A DNA stretch of 64,000 nt from Eubacterium sp. (GTDB taxonomy: Bacteria; Bacillota; Clostridia; Oscillospirales; Acutalibacteraceae). Of the stretch, positions 1 to 8,094 are shown piece by piece. Location of the stretch: positions 1 through 64,000 of the forward strand of contig JACTVT010000004.1 of assembly GCA_014465955.1 (NCBI GenBank), given 5' to 3'. Below the pieces are notes generated by a model that ran no database searches, had not been told where the DNA came from, and saw only the letters and a list, made by a program, of their open reading frames with translations. The position numbers and the translations under genes were made by a program. How positions within the stretch are numbered: position 1 is the stretch's first letter; the number at the start of each line of letters is the position of its first letter.

Positions 1-29
1 ATTTTTTTCCTTATATCAACATTTTTTTA

Positions 30-1175
30 TTAAATATTAATTAATATATTCTTAAATATAAACGAAAAAGATATTTTGTCTATATTTTCAGAAGAAACAA
101 GATTAATTTCCTTTATTATATTTTCTCCCGCATAAATTATGATTCTGCCGACTTTATCATCAGTAAAAACAGGGGCATTTACTTCTTCACTGATTTCATA
201 TTTGTATGAAATCTCGCCCTCGCCTTTTTTAACAAGTATTTTTTCACTGTTGCTGTAAACAGGTTTAAATTCTTTTGCAACACCGTTTTTCACTTTAATT
301 GATGTAATCTGACTTTCATCAATCTGCGGTTCAATAAGTTGATAATTGGCAAATCCGAAATCGAGCAAATTTCTTGCACTGTTAAATCTGTCATCGCTTG
401 TATCACTGCCGAGCACTACAGCAACAAGATTTAAATTATCTCTGCTTGCTGTTGCACAAAGACAGAAGCCCGCATTAGATGTTGTACCCGTTTTAAGCCC
501 TGTTATGCCGTCATATTTATTAATCAACTTATTTGTATTATTAAGTTCCGTTTCACCGTTTCTGAGACTGTCAAGCCAAATTGTTGAATAATCAGTAATG
601 ATTGAATGTTTCATAATTTCACAGGCAATTACACCCAAATCATAAGCACAGGAATAATGATTTTTAGTGGTGTCATCAAGTCCGGTACAGTTTTCAAAAT
701 TACTGTTTTCAAGACCTAATTCTTTTGACCTGTCATTCATCATCTGAACAAAACCGCTGAGCGAGCCTGCAATATGAACGCCGAGTGCAACACAGGCATC
801 GTTGGCAGACGCAACAACAACTGCTTTAAACAAATCATCAACCGTCATTGATTCACCGACTTCAAGCCAGATCTGAGAACCGCCCATTTTTGTTGCTTCT
901 TCGGTAGCAGTTACTTCATCCGCTAAACTGATTTTGCCGCTGTCAACCGCTTCAAGAACGAGCAAAATACTCATAAGTTTGGTAACCGATGCAGGAGAAA
1001 GATGCTCATAAGCATTGTTTTCATAAATAATTTCGCCTGTGTCAATGCACATAAGCACTGAAGATTTGGCTTTCACATCAATACCGGATTGATTATCAGT
1101 TTCATTTGCCATACACCTCAGCGGCATAATGAGGGCGAGCATTAAAGCCATTATAAATAAAAATGCTTTTTTCAT
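30..1175 (-). CDS. dacF: D-alanyl-D-alanine carboxypeptidase, DacF/PBP5 type (peptidase S11)
   Basis: Serine penicillin-binding protein that trims the terminal D-Ala from peptidoglycan pentapeptides outside the membrane. All three active-site motifs are visible: SVTK (residues 63-66), SAN (123-125) and KTG (228-230). Residues 1-23 form a signal peptide. The length of 381 residues is normal for the family. I chose the ATG at 1175 over the upstream GTG at 1184 because a GGTGA site stands just ahead of it and the protein then begins with the signal-peptide MKK. It is divergent from mtaB. dacF versus dacA or dacB cannot be decided from sequence alone, so the symbol is a class assignment. Confidence 0.88.
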   Translation of the reverse strand: MKKAFLFIMALMLALIMPLRCMANETDNQSGIDVKAKSSVLMCIDTGEIIYENNAYEHLSPASVTKLMSILLVLEAVDSGKISLADEVTATEEATKMGGSQIWLEVGESMTVDDLFKAVVVASANDACVALGVHIAGSLSGFVQMMNDRSKELGLENSNFENCTGLDDTTKNHYSCAYDLGVIACEIMKHSIITDYSTIWLDSLRNGETELNNTNKLINKYDGITGLKTGTTSNAGFCLCATASRDNLNLVAVVLGSDTSDDRFNSARNLLDFGFANYQLIEPQIDESQITSIKVKNGVAKEFKPVYSNSEKILVKKGEGEISYKYEISEEVNAPVFTDDKVGRIIIYAGENIIKEINLVSSENIDKISFSFIFKNILINI

Positions 1176-1208
1176 AAATATCACCGATATATACTTATTC
1201 CTTTTCTA

Positions 1209-1237
1209 TTGTAATAATTCCCCAACTTTGATATAAT
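1209..1237 (+). promoter_or_regulatory. Likely sigma-A promoter of mtaB
   Basis: TTGTAA (1209-1214) and TATAAT (1232-1237) are separated by 17 bases. The predicted start lies about 20 bases ahead of the mtaB start codon. Confidence 0.55.
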
Positions 1238-1263
1238 TATGTTATAAATACAGGAGAATGATT

Positions 1264-2577
1264 ATGAAAGCAGCAATTTATACCCTTGGTTGCAAAGTTA
1301 ACCAGACTGAAAGTGAATATATGGCAGAATTACTGTCAAAAGCAGGTTTTGAAATCGTAAGTCCGAATGAAGATGCTGATTTTTATATTATAAATTCGTG
1401 CACCGTTACCGCAACTGCAGATCAAAAAACAAGACAGAATGTAAGAAAATTCAAAAGAAAGCACCCTGATTCGGTAGTTATTCTGACAGGCTGTATGCCG
1501 CAGGCTTTTCCGAAAGAAGCCAAAGAACTGATACAGGCAGACATTGTGCTTGGAAATAAAAATGACGGTGATATTCTTGAATTAATCAATCAGTATAACA
1601 TAAACAAAAGCAGAGTTATTGCTATTGACAACCACAAAACAGGTGATGAATTCAGAGAATGTTCAATCGCAAAATTTTCCGAAAGAGTAAGAGCCTTTGT
1701 TAAAATTGAAGACGGATGCGACAGATTCTGCTCATACTGCATAATACCTATGAGCCGAGGCAGAGTACGCTCAAAATCACTTAAAGTTTTAAAAAACGAA
1801 GTTAATAATCTTGCAGACAACGGCATTAAAGAAATTGTACTTGTCGGAATAAATCTTTCTGCATACGGAAAAAATGAAAAATTCAATATTGTAGATGCAG
1901 TAAAAATCTGTGCTGAAAATGACAAAATATTAAGAGTAAGGCTTGGCAGTCTTGAGCCCGACCACATTACAGACGATATAATCGAAGAACTGTCAAAAAT
2001 TGATAAATTCTGCCCGCAGTTTCATATTTCACTGCAAAGCGGCTGTAATAAAACTCTAAAAAATATGAACAGGCACTACACTGCAGAAGAATACAAAACA
2101 CTGTGTGACAAACTCAGAAGCGCATTTAAAGACACTTCAATAACAACCGACGTTATGGTAGGCTTTAACGAAGAAACCAAAGAAGATTTTGCCGATAGCC
2201 TTAACTTTGTAAAAGATATCGCTTTTGAAAAGGTGCACACTTTCCCCTACTCACAAAGAGAAGGCACAAATGCTTCAAAAAAAGGTGATTCTGTTTCAAG
2301 AAATGAAAAAGAACACAGAGCGTCAATTATGATTGCAGAAACAGATAAAATAAGAAGAAACTATCTTAATTCTTTAATCGGTAAAACAGTAAATGTTTTA
2401 TTTGAAAATGAAATTGAAAAAAACATTTATCAGGGATATACAAAAAATTATACCCCTATCAGAATTGAGTCAGACAGGGATATAATCGGCAATGAACTTG
2501 ATGTTGTTATTACGCAGTCTTTTGATGATTACTGTACGGCTAAATTACGTTTTTTATATTTTCAACTTCATCAATAA
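1264..2577 (+). CDS. mtaB: tRNA (N6-L-threonylcarbamoyladenosine(37)) methylthiotransferase MtaB
   Basis: Radical-SAM methylthiotransferase that converts t6A37 to ms2t6A37 in tRNAs reading ANN codons. The N-terminal UPF0004 domain carries three cluster cysteines (C10 in GCKVNQ, C46, C77). The radical-SAM motif CDRFCSYC has cysteines at 152, 156 and 159, and a TRAM-like C-terminal tail follows. The length of 437 residues suits MtaB rather than the longer MiaB. I preferred the ATG at 1264 to the one at 1258 because AGGAG at 1252-1256 sits 7 bases ahead of it but only 1 base from the other. The 3' end overlaps the convergent GHL10 gene by 38 bases. Confidence 0.93.
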   Translation: MKAAIYTLGCKVNQTESEYMAELLSKAGFEIVSPNEDADFYIINSCTVTATADQKTRQNVRKFKRKHPDSVVILTGCMPQAFPKEAKELIQADIVLGNKNDGDILELINQYNINKSRVIAIDNHKTGDEFRECSIAKFSERVRAFVKIEDGCDRFCSYCIIPMSRGRVRSKSLKVLKNEVNNLADNGIKEIVLVGINLSAYGKNEKFNIVDAVKICAENDKILRVRLGSLEPDHITDDIIEELSKIDKFCPQFHISLQSGCNKTLKNMNRHYTAEEYKTLCDKLRSAFKDTSITTDVMVGFNEETKEDFADSLNFVKDIAFEKVHTFPYSQREGTNASKKGDSVSRNEKEHRASIMIAETDKIRRNYLNSLIGKTVNVLFENEIEKNIYQGYTKNYTPIRIESDRDIIGNELDVVITQSFDDYCTAKLRFLYFQLHQ

Positions 2578-3736
2578 CACTTTGGTTTTCTTCATCAACA
2601 AGGTAACTGTAAGAATAAATATTAAAACCGCTGATTTCATCTAATTGATATATATAAGATATCTGACGAGAGATTATGTCACTGTTATCTATAAACTCAT
2701 TTTTTGCATAATCTTTTGAGGATGAAGCAAATTCATCTTCACTTCCCGCTTTGTATAATGGAAGCCCGATATATAATTTGCAGGATTTTGTAATCTCGCA
2801 CCACTGTTTTACCGTTTTTGTAAACGGCTGCACCTGATTATGGAATCCAAAATAAACCTGCGGGCATATATAGTCAACATACCCTTCTTCACTGACCCAT
2901 TTCTCGACATCAGCATAAAGTTTATTGTAATTTGTTTTAATATTGGACTGCGGACTTATGCCAAACAGGACTTCACTGTTTATTTCTTTAATGGCTGAAT
3001 AAACCTGTTTCACCATATCTGAAACGCAGTCACGGCGAAAATCATCACGGGAACTTTCTCCCCCGTTTTCAACATATTCCGTATACTCTTTTTCATCAAT
3101 TTCATCATCTATGCCGGGATAAAAATAATCATCAAAATGAATCGCCTCGACATTGTAATTCTGAACAATTTCTTTTACTCCGTTTACAATAAGTTCGGTA
3201 ACCTCGCCGGCAGCAGGATTAAAATATATCTTGTCCTTAACATAAACATTAGATGATTTATCCTCATCGTTCAACCACTGAACCGCAATATTATCGGGTG
3301 ACAAATCTTCAATTTTATCATTCTGACTGACACGATAAGGATTTATCCACGCTTCAACTCTAAGATTCAGTTTATGTGCGGTTTCAATAATAATTTCAAA
3401 CGGGTCATATGGCATTTCACTGCCCTGAATACCAAAGCAGTATTTTGAAGACGGAAAATAATTTGACTTATAAAAAGCATCGGCACACGGGCGCACCTGA
3501 ACAGTTATGGTATTAAGCCCAATATCTTTAATCTTTTTGAATGCTGTTTTTATTTGTTCTTCAAATTCTTCAGCATTTTCACAGTCAGAGGTAAATTTTT
3601 CAAGTTCAAAATATGTAATCCAGCAGGCTTTAACATATTCTGCATTGATTTTTTCCTCTTCGACATCATTCTGAGGCATTGAACAGCCTGCAAAAAGTAA
3701 AAATATTGTTAAAAAGCAAATAAATATTTTTTTCAT
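2540..3736 (-). CDS. Family 10-like glycosyl hydrolase (GHL10/DUF187) lipoprotein
   Basis: Secreted lipoprotein of the DUF187/GHL10 family, to which YngK and the E. coli peptidoglycan hydrolase DigH belong. Signal peptide residues 1-18 end in the lipobox LFAGC, so the mature protein would be lipid-anchored at Cys. A TIM-barrel domain follows, with family-typical stretches ACWITYFE, INPYR, IHFDDYFYP and GISPQSN. The length of about 398 residues is normal. The start is the ATG at 3736; the GTG at 3745 is only 2 bases from the AGGA site. By analogy with DigH the substrate could be peptidoglycan glycan strands, but that is inference. It converges on and overlaps mtaB. Confidence 0.82.
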   Translation of the reverse strand: MKKIFICFLTIFLLFAGCSMPQNDVEEEKINAEYVKACWITYFELEKFTSDCENAEEFEEQIKTAFKKIKDIGLNTITVQVRPCADAFYKSNYFPSSKYCFGIQGSEMPYDPFEIIIETAHKLNLRVEAWINPYRVSQNDKIEDLSPDNIAVQWLNDEDKSSNVYVKDKIYFNPAAGEVTELIVNGVKEIVQNYNVEAIHFDDYFYPGIDDEIDEKEYTEYVENGGESSRDDFRRDCVSDMVKQVYSAIKEINSEVLFGISPQSNIKTNYNKLYADVEKWVSEEGYVDYICPQVYFGFHNQVQPFTKTVKQWCEITKSCKLYIGLPLYKAGSEDEFASSSKDYAKNEFIDNSDIISRQISYIYQLDEISGFNIYSYSYLVDEENQSVIDEVENIKNVI

Positions 3737-3804
3737 ACTTGACACTTTCCTTTAAATTTGTAAAAATATAATGTGCAATCAGTTGAAAGGCTACGGTGAT
3801 TTAA

Positions 3805-4104
3805 ATGGAATACAGACTCGGCACCAGTTTAAGAATAAAAGAAAAAGGAGAAACGGTTGAACTTCAATGCCCGCACTGCAATAAAAAAGCAAAATTCGGC
3901 GTATTCAGCAATATGGACACACGCCTTATTTCTGAATTTCCTTTGATAGATTCAACAAGAATTTATTTTCTTGTATGCCCAAAATGCGCATCAATCTATA
4001 CAGTTGATGAAAATAAGGGGGATGAATTCGCGAAAGGTGAAAAACTTGCAATCGGTAACTTTGATTTAAAAACTTTAAAAGAATTCAAACCTAAAAATGA
4101 TTAA
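3805..4104 (+). CDS. Small zinc-ribbon protein of unknown function
   Basis: A 99-residue protein with two CxxC knuckles (CPHC near residue 23 and CPKC near 58), which would bind one zinc as a ribbon. No catalytic domain or membrane segment is visible. The downstream DUF1294 gene overlaps its end by 8 bases, so the two are probably translated together. Function is unknown; I do not assign a family. Confidence 0.75.
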   Translation: MEYRLGTSLRIKEKGETVELQCPHCNKKAKFGVFSNMDTRLISEFPLIDSTRIYFLVCPKCASIYTVDENKGDEFAKGEKLAIGNFDLKTLKEFKPKND

Positions 4105-4366
4105 ACTGATATTGATATATTTTGCTTTAATCAGTATTTTTGCGATAATAATAACAATTACCGACAAAAGAAATGCAATAAAAGGCAAAAGAAGAATTTC
4201 CGAAGATTTTCTTTTAACAACAGGTTTAATCGGAGGTGCTTTAGCCGAATACATCACAATGAAGGCAATTCACCATAAAACAAAACACAAAAAATTTATG
4301 ATAGGATTACCGATTGAATTTATATTACAGATTACAGCAGTAATACTAATATATCTATATAGATAA
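4097..4366 (+). CDS. DUF1294 family membrane protein
   Basis: An 89-residue protein with the DUF1294 pattern: an N-terminal membrane helix (residues 2-18), the basic motif DKRNAIKGKRRISE, a glycine-rich second helix with IGGALAEY, the motif HHKTKHKKF, and a final hydrophobic helix. Function of the family is unknown. It overlaps the zinc-ribbon gene by 8 bases and is followed at once by a terminator hairpin whose stem includes the last bases of the stop codon. Confidence 0.85.
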   Translation: MIKLILIYFALISIFAIIITITDKRNAIKGKRRISEDFLLTTGLIGGALAEYITMKAIHHKTKHKKFMIGLPIEFILQITAVILIYLYR

Positions 4367-4390
4367 GAGGGGCTTATAACCCCTCTTTTT
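4365..4390 (+). terminator. Rho-independent terminator after the DUF1294 gene
   Basis: Perfect 8-bp stem AAGAGGGG (4365-4372) / CCCCTCTT (4380-4387) with a 7-base loop and a T run reaching 4390. It lies between convergent genes and could also slow transcription leaving spoIVA. Confidence 0.85.
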
Positions 4391-4393
4391 CTA

Positions 4394-5863
4394 TTACAGA
4401 ATTATACAAATAAGTCCGCTGCAGCCCTCGTTAATAACACGCTCTATAGTTTCTCTGAACTTATTTCTTGCATCATCAGGCATTCTTTCAAGTTTACCGT
4501 GCAAACTCTCATTTACAAGTTCGTGAAGTGATTTTCCGAATATATCGGTATTCCAAAGTTCAGCAGGATTCTGCTCAAATTCTTTAAGCAAATACATTAC
4601 CAGTTCCTGTGACTGACTTTCACTGCCGACTATCGGCGCAACTTCGGCAAATGTATTACATTTAATCATATGGATTGACGGAGCCTGTGCTTTCAGTCTT
4701 ACTCCGTATCTTCCGCCCTGCTTCATTATTTCCGGTTCATCAAGCGTAAGTTCATTAATATCAGGCATAACTATACCGTAACCCGTTCGCTCAACCTCAT
4801 TAAGTGCTGCATTAAACCTGTCAAATGCTCTTTCCTTTTCACTAAGTGTTATAATCTGACTCATGAGTTCTTTTTCATTGGAAATTGAAACTCCGCATTT
4901 TTCAGACAGAACCGAATAAAAATACCTGTTATCTATCGACGCTTTAATTGTTATCATTCCGCTTGCCAAATCGAGATCAGTTATGTTAACAGACTCAATA
5001 TCCTTATAATCAGCAAGTAAATTATTAAAAGATTTAACACTTCTGATATTGGAAACAGATGATGATAAATTTTTGACACATCCAAATAAACCGCATTTAA
5101 GTTCATCATCTGCATCAAGTGTTTTTATCCATGACGGAAAATTGATTGAAATGCTTGAAACAGGAAATTCGAAAAGTATTCTTTCAAGTATAAGATTAAT
5201 CTTTTCTTCATCAAGCTCAAGACAGTTAATCGGCATTACCGGAACATTATATTTTTCTGATAGCGAACCGCAAAGCGAAGTAACTTCATTGCTTGCAGGA
5301 TCGACACAGTTCATAACTACAACAAACGGTTTGTTTATTTCTTTAAGTTCATTAATAACTCTTTCTTCAGACTCTTCATATTCTTCTCTCGGAATAGTGC
5401 TTATGGAACCGTCAGTTGTAACAACAAGACCGATTGTCGAATGCTCGGTAATAACCTTTTCCGTGCCTATTTCGGCAGCCATATTAAAAGGAATTTCTTC
5501 TTCAAACCATGGTGTACGTACCATTCTCGGCTGCTCATCTTCAATATAGCCAACAGAACTCGGAACAATATATCCCACGCAGTCAATCAGCCTTACACGG
5601 AAATGAATATTATCCTGCATCGAAAGTTCAATTGCCTCCTCGGGAATGAACTTAGGTTCTGTAGTCATTATCGTTTTACCGGCAGCACTTTGTGGTAATT
5701 CATCACGTGCTCTTTCTTTTTGAAATTCATCGCCGATCCTCGGAATAACAAGTGTATCCATAAATTTTTTTATAAATGTAGATTTTCCGGTTCTTACCGG
5801 ACCTACAACACCAATATAAATATCGCCCTGTGTTCTTGTTGAAATGTCATTATATATATTCAT
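4394..5863 (-). CDS. spoIVA: Stage IV sporulation protein A, spore coat morphogenetic ATPase
   Basis: SpoIVA polymerises, using ATP, into the basement layer of the spore coat on the mother-cell face of the outer forespore membrane. The 489 residues match the usual length (about 490). A P-loop GPVRTGKST is at 21-29, a DCVGY motif near 94-98, and the conserved tail GLICIIL closes the protein. An AAGGAGGGG site precedes the ATG. It is 12 bases downstream of sipL and surely cotranscribed with it. SpoIVA is known to need SpoVM for membrane recruitment and, in Clostridioides difficile, SipL for encasement; both are encoded upstream here. Confidence 0.97.
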   Translation of the reverse strand: MNIYNDISTRTQGDIYIGVVGPVRTGKSTFIKKFMDTLVIPRIGDEFQKERARDELPQSAAGKTIMTTEPKFIPEEAIELSMQDNIHFRVRLIDCVGYIVPSSVGYIEDEQPRMVRTPWFEEEIPFNMAAEIGTEKVITEHSTIGLVVTTDGSISTIPREEYEESEERVINELKEINKPFVVVMNCVDPASNEVTSLCGSLSEKYNVPVMPINCLELDEEKINLILERILFEFPVSSISINFPSWIKTLDADDELKCGLFGCVKNLSSSVSNIRSVKSFNNLLADYKDIESVNITDLDLASGMITIKASIDNRYFYSVLSEKCGVSISNEKELMSQIITLSEKERAFDRFNAALNEVERTGYGIVMPDINELTLDEPEIMKQGGRYGVRLKAQAPSIHMIKCNTFAEVAPIVGSESQSQELVMYLLKEFEQNPAELWNTDIFGKSLHELVNESLHGKLERMPDDARNKFRETIERVINEGCSGLICIIL

Positions 5864-5875
5864 ACTATCCCCTCC

Positions 5876-7333
5876 TTACATTCCCGGTATCAGAAGCACT
5901 CTTGATGTTTCCAATACATCATCATTAAGTTCATTTTCTCTTTTTATTAAATCAGCAGAAGTTCTGAATTTTTTTGCAATATCCCATAATTTTTCATTTC
6001 TGTTTGCAAAATAAACCACTAATGTCGGTGAATCCGTATCATAAGCACCTTCAACATCTATTGAAGATAAAATATCATATGTTTTTTCTTCAAAATTAAC
6101 AGCGAAATACTCAATACTGTATCTTACGTTAATTGAACTTGATGACTTTATTACATAATCAAAATTCTTTACATAACACTTTGATGACTTAAAACTTGAA
6201 AATTCAAATTCTTTACGCTGCGTTAAATAAACGACCTGTGAATTATCATTCAAAACAAAAGCGCCGAGTTCAATTTCATTCTCACCCGAAACCTGAATAC
6301 TCAAATCAAGTACTTCGGTAATATTAATATTTTCAAATTCAAACAGCATTGAATCAGATATTACGTCATTAAAAAAACGACCGTCGGAATTAAACTGAAA
6401 TTTATTATACGCATTCGTTGTTCTCAAAACAGGTGAATACGAATCTGTTGAAATTTCTATTTCTGATTTTCTGTAAACAGAACTGCTTATATTAATATCA
6501 CCAACAATATCAATAACGCGAAGTTCATTGTTTACATCTGCTTTAGGTTTAACAAAAAGGTTGCCAATTTCAGCATTAATAATAGGAATATCACCCTCAT
6601 CAATACCGGAAACATCTATAATCTTGCTTACAGAAATATTTTTTTCGCACTTTCTTATAATTTCATTTTCTGTATCCGTAGTATAGAGCAATGAAAATGA
6701 AGCGGCAAGTTTCACAAGCATTTTATCTTTAATAATTTTGGTTTCTTCAATATTAATATTATAAAATGTATTAATAACTTTTTTTATTAGTTCACTGTCT
6801 GACGGAATAACTGCTTCTTCCTCAAATTCAGATTTTGCAGATGAACAGCCAATGTAAGAAAAATAATTTACCGTATCCCGTTTTATAAGCAGATTTTCAT
6901 CTTCAACAACCATTTCAGTCTGTTTAACACAAACAGCATTAATTTTTAAGGAGAAGCAACTATGAACATCAATTCTTCTTTGATTAATTACTCTGAAATT
7001 ATTATATTTATTTATAACGGTTATATCGCTCTGAATATCAGTACAGTCACAGTCAATCTGAATTATTTTCTTAAAATCCTCTTCAAAATCAGCAGTAGTC
7101 AGACATCCTGTTGTTTCACTGACATATGTAATAAAAATTTTCGATTTACCGTAAACCGTAAGTGCACCGCTGTTAAAATCCGTATTATTAACTTCATTAC
7201 ACACTCTGCACCTTACCACTTTAAGCATATCATCATGATATGACATAAGACTTTCCTGATAATCAATGTCGACATCAACGCATTTTGAGAAAACGCTGTG
7301 TTTTTCTTTGATTTCTCTTATACTATTGCTCAT
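5876..7333 (-). CDS. sipL: SipL-like protein (DUF3794 repeats plus LysM), SpoIVA partner
   Basis: A 485-residue protein with DUF3794 (SPOCS)-type beta-rich repeats through most of its length and a C-terminal LysM domain at about 438-485, ending RVLLIPGM. This is the architecture of C. difficile SipL, a clostridial coat morphogenetic protein whose LysM domain binds SpoIVA. There is no signal peptide, which fits a mother-cell cytoplasmic role. A good AAGGAG site precedes the ATG at 7333. It is directly upstream of spoIVA in one operon, which strongly supports the assignment. A sigma-E-like promoter is proposed just upstream. Confidence 0.9.
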   Translation of the reverse strand: MSNSIREIKEKHSVFSKCVDVDIDYQESLMSYHDDMLKVVRCRVCNEVNNTDFNSGALTVYGKSKIFITYVSETTGCLTTADFEEDFKKIIQIDCDCTDIQSDITVINKYNNFRVINQRRIDVHSCFSLKINAVCVKQTEMVVEDENLLIKRDTVNYFSYIGCSSAKSEFEEEAVIPSDSELIKKVINTFYNINIEETKIIKDKMLVKLAASFSLLYTTDTENEIIRKCEKNISVSKIIDVSGIDEGDIPIINAEIGNLFVKPKADVNNELRVIDIVGDINISSSVYRKSEIEISTDSYSPVLRTTNAYNKFQFNSDGRFFNDVISDSMLFEFENINITEVLDLSIQVSGENEIELGAFVLNDNSQVVYLTQRKEFEFSSFKSSKCYVKNFDYVIKSSSSINVRYSIEYFAVNFEEKTYDILSSIDVEGAYDTDSPTLVVYFANRNEKLWDIAKKFRTSADLIKRENELNDDVLETSRVLLIPGM

Positions 7334-7366
7334 AAAAGTACTCCTTTATATAATTCTTTCTTGTTA

Positions 7367-7395
7367 TATATATGAATAGGAATATGAAAATATAA
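7367..7395 (-). promoter_or_regulatory. Candidate sigma-E promoter for sipL-spoIVA
   Basis: On the minus strand, TTATATT (7395-7389) stands 14 bases ahead of CATATATA (7374-7367). The Bacillus sigma-E consensus is about KMATATT-14-CATACAHT, so the match is 6/7 and 6/8. Sporulation timing is expected for these genes; the site is AT-rich, so chance is possible. Confidence 0.4.
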
Positions 7396-7396
7396 C

Positions 7397-7762
7397 AAAA
7401 GTGCCCTGTAAATCAACAAGGCACTTATCAGCGTGTAGAAAAAGTCCAAATAATAAATTTCTACACGCTGGCAGACTTCGAGAAATGGAACAGAATTTTG
7501 CTTTTTGCGAGTGGGAGCCGTACATAGATACTGCCTCCGAGCAAAAGGCAAAAAGCGCAAAATCCCTAAGAAACGCGATGCTTCTTAGGGATTTCAATGA
7601 CGTTATTGTAAAACGGTGCGTCGAGGGTGCGGGTGTCCGGTGGACACCTCTGCGAAGCAGAAGCACCGACCGAGCCGACAGGTGAGACCGCCGACCCCTA
7701 CAATAATGCAATAACTGATACATAATATAAATTCGGCGTGGTTCTGACCACTTTATCGACAG
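7397..7762. repeat. Array of inverted repeats/hairpins between spoVM and sipL
   Basis: This non-coding stretch (part of a 468-base gap) is packed with dyads: AAGTGCC/GGCACTT at about 7399-7426; a perfect 13-bp arm pair at 7429-7441 and 7458-7470; a perfect 13-bp pair at 7560-7572 and 7582-7594; GGTGTCC/GGACACC at 7632-7648; TCTGC/GCAGA at 7649-7661; and GTGGT/ACCAC at 7738-7751. TTATTGTA (7603-7610) and TACAATAA (7699-7706) bracket the GC-rich central part like the ends of a small mobile repeat. Base composition is richer in GC than the flanks. I see no convincing gene; short ORFs here have no protein-like features. Confidence 0.6.
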
Positions 7763-7765
7763 TCT

Positions 7766-7797
7766 AAAAGTGCCCTGCTTATTTGCAGAGCACTTTT
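7766..7797 (-). terminator. Terminator after spoVM
   Basis: AAAAGTGC-c-CTGC (7766-7778) pairs with GCAG-a-GCACTTTT (7785-7797) around a 6-base loop. On the minus strand the hairpin ends in TTTTA four bases after the spoVM stop. A related AAGTGCC hairpin recurs at 7397-7427. Confidence 0.75.
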
Positions 7798-7801
7798 ATG
7801 T

Positions 7802-7885
7802 TCAATTATTAACTTTTTTTATTTTAAACATCATTCTTAAAATCGGTGCAATAAACTTTGGCGGATTTAAAACGATTACTTTCAA
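7802..7885 (-). CDS. spoVM: Stage V sporulation protein M (27 residues, TTG start)
   Basis: A 27-codon ORF, too short for routine gene calling. Its peptide begins MKVIVLNPPKF and aligns without gaps to Bacillus subtilis SpoVM (26 residues, MKFYTIKLPKF...), sharing M1, K2, P9, K10, F11, I15, R17 and M19. P9 is the kink residue important for SpoVM. The amphipathic helix residues 11-24 end in a basic tail. A GGAG site lies 8 bases ahead of TTG. Position after prkC-rsgA-thiN matches spoVM in Bacillus. SpoVM senses forespore membrane curvature and recruits SpoIVA, which is encoded about 2 kb downstream. Confidence 0.88.
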   Translation of the reverse strand: MKVIVLNPPKFIAPILRMMFKIKKVNN

Positions 7886-7898
7886 ACAAATCACTCCA

Positions 7899-8039
7899 TT
7901 ATCTTTTGCAGCAGATAACTCCCAAAATAATTACAACTATCGCAAGTATACGTGTTATCCATGCAGTCGGCAGGCAAATTGCCACTACACAACCAACGCC
8001 GAATGCTATCCACAGATAATCGCGTCTGCACATTTTCAT
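7899..8039 (-). CDS. Small hydrophobic membrane peptide (46 residues) next to spoVM
   Basis: The ORF begins MKMCRRDYLW at an ATG preceded by AAGGTG at 6 bases' spacing. After a short basic head come two hydrophobic stretches (residues 9-24 and 31-42) split by a PTAW turn, then a CCKR tail. There are four cysteines in all (4, 17, 22, and the CC at 43-44 makes five). The stop is 13 bases ahead of the spoVM start, so the two are almost certainly cotranscribed. I know no function. A helper of the spore-envelope assembly encoded around it is an inference from position only. Confidence 0.7.
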   Translation of the reverse strand: MKMCRRDYLWIAFGVGCVVAICLPTAWITRILAIVVIILGVICCKR

Positions 8040-8065
8040 TGTAATCACCTTCTGCTACTGCATTT

Positions 8066-8094
8066 AATATATGTTATGCTGAAAAAAATTAATC
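8066..8094 (-). promoter_or_regulatory. Candidate sigma-E promoter for the 46-codon ORF and spoVM
   Basis: GATTAAT (8094-8088) and CATATATT (8073-8066) are separated by 14 bases; matches to the sigma-E consensus are about 5/7 and 7/8. The -35 element overlaps the thiN stop codon. The predicted start is about 20 bases ahead of the small ORF. B. subtilis spoVM likewise has its own sigma-E promoter. Confidence 0.38.

Noticed and set aside
3739..3772. Sigma-A promoter for the zinc-ribbon gene (TTGACA ... TATAAT)
   Set aside because: The spacing is 22 bases, too long for function.
5049..5549. 166-codon plus-strand ORF inside spoIVA
   Set aside because: Serine-rich translation typical of the antisense of an acidic, Glu/Asp/Leu-rich protein; spoIVA is certain.
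7364..7723. Overlapping ORFs of 60-120 codons on both strands in the hairpin array
   Set aside because: They are read through palindromes, have low-complexity or Ser/Cys/Arg-rich translations, no good starts in context and no family likeness.
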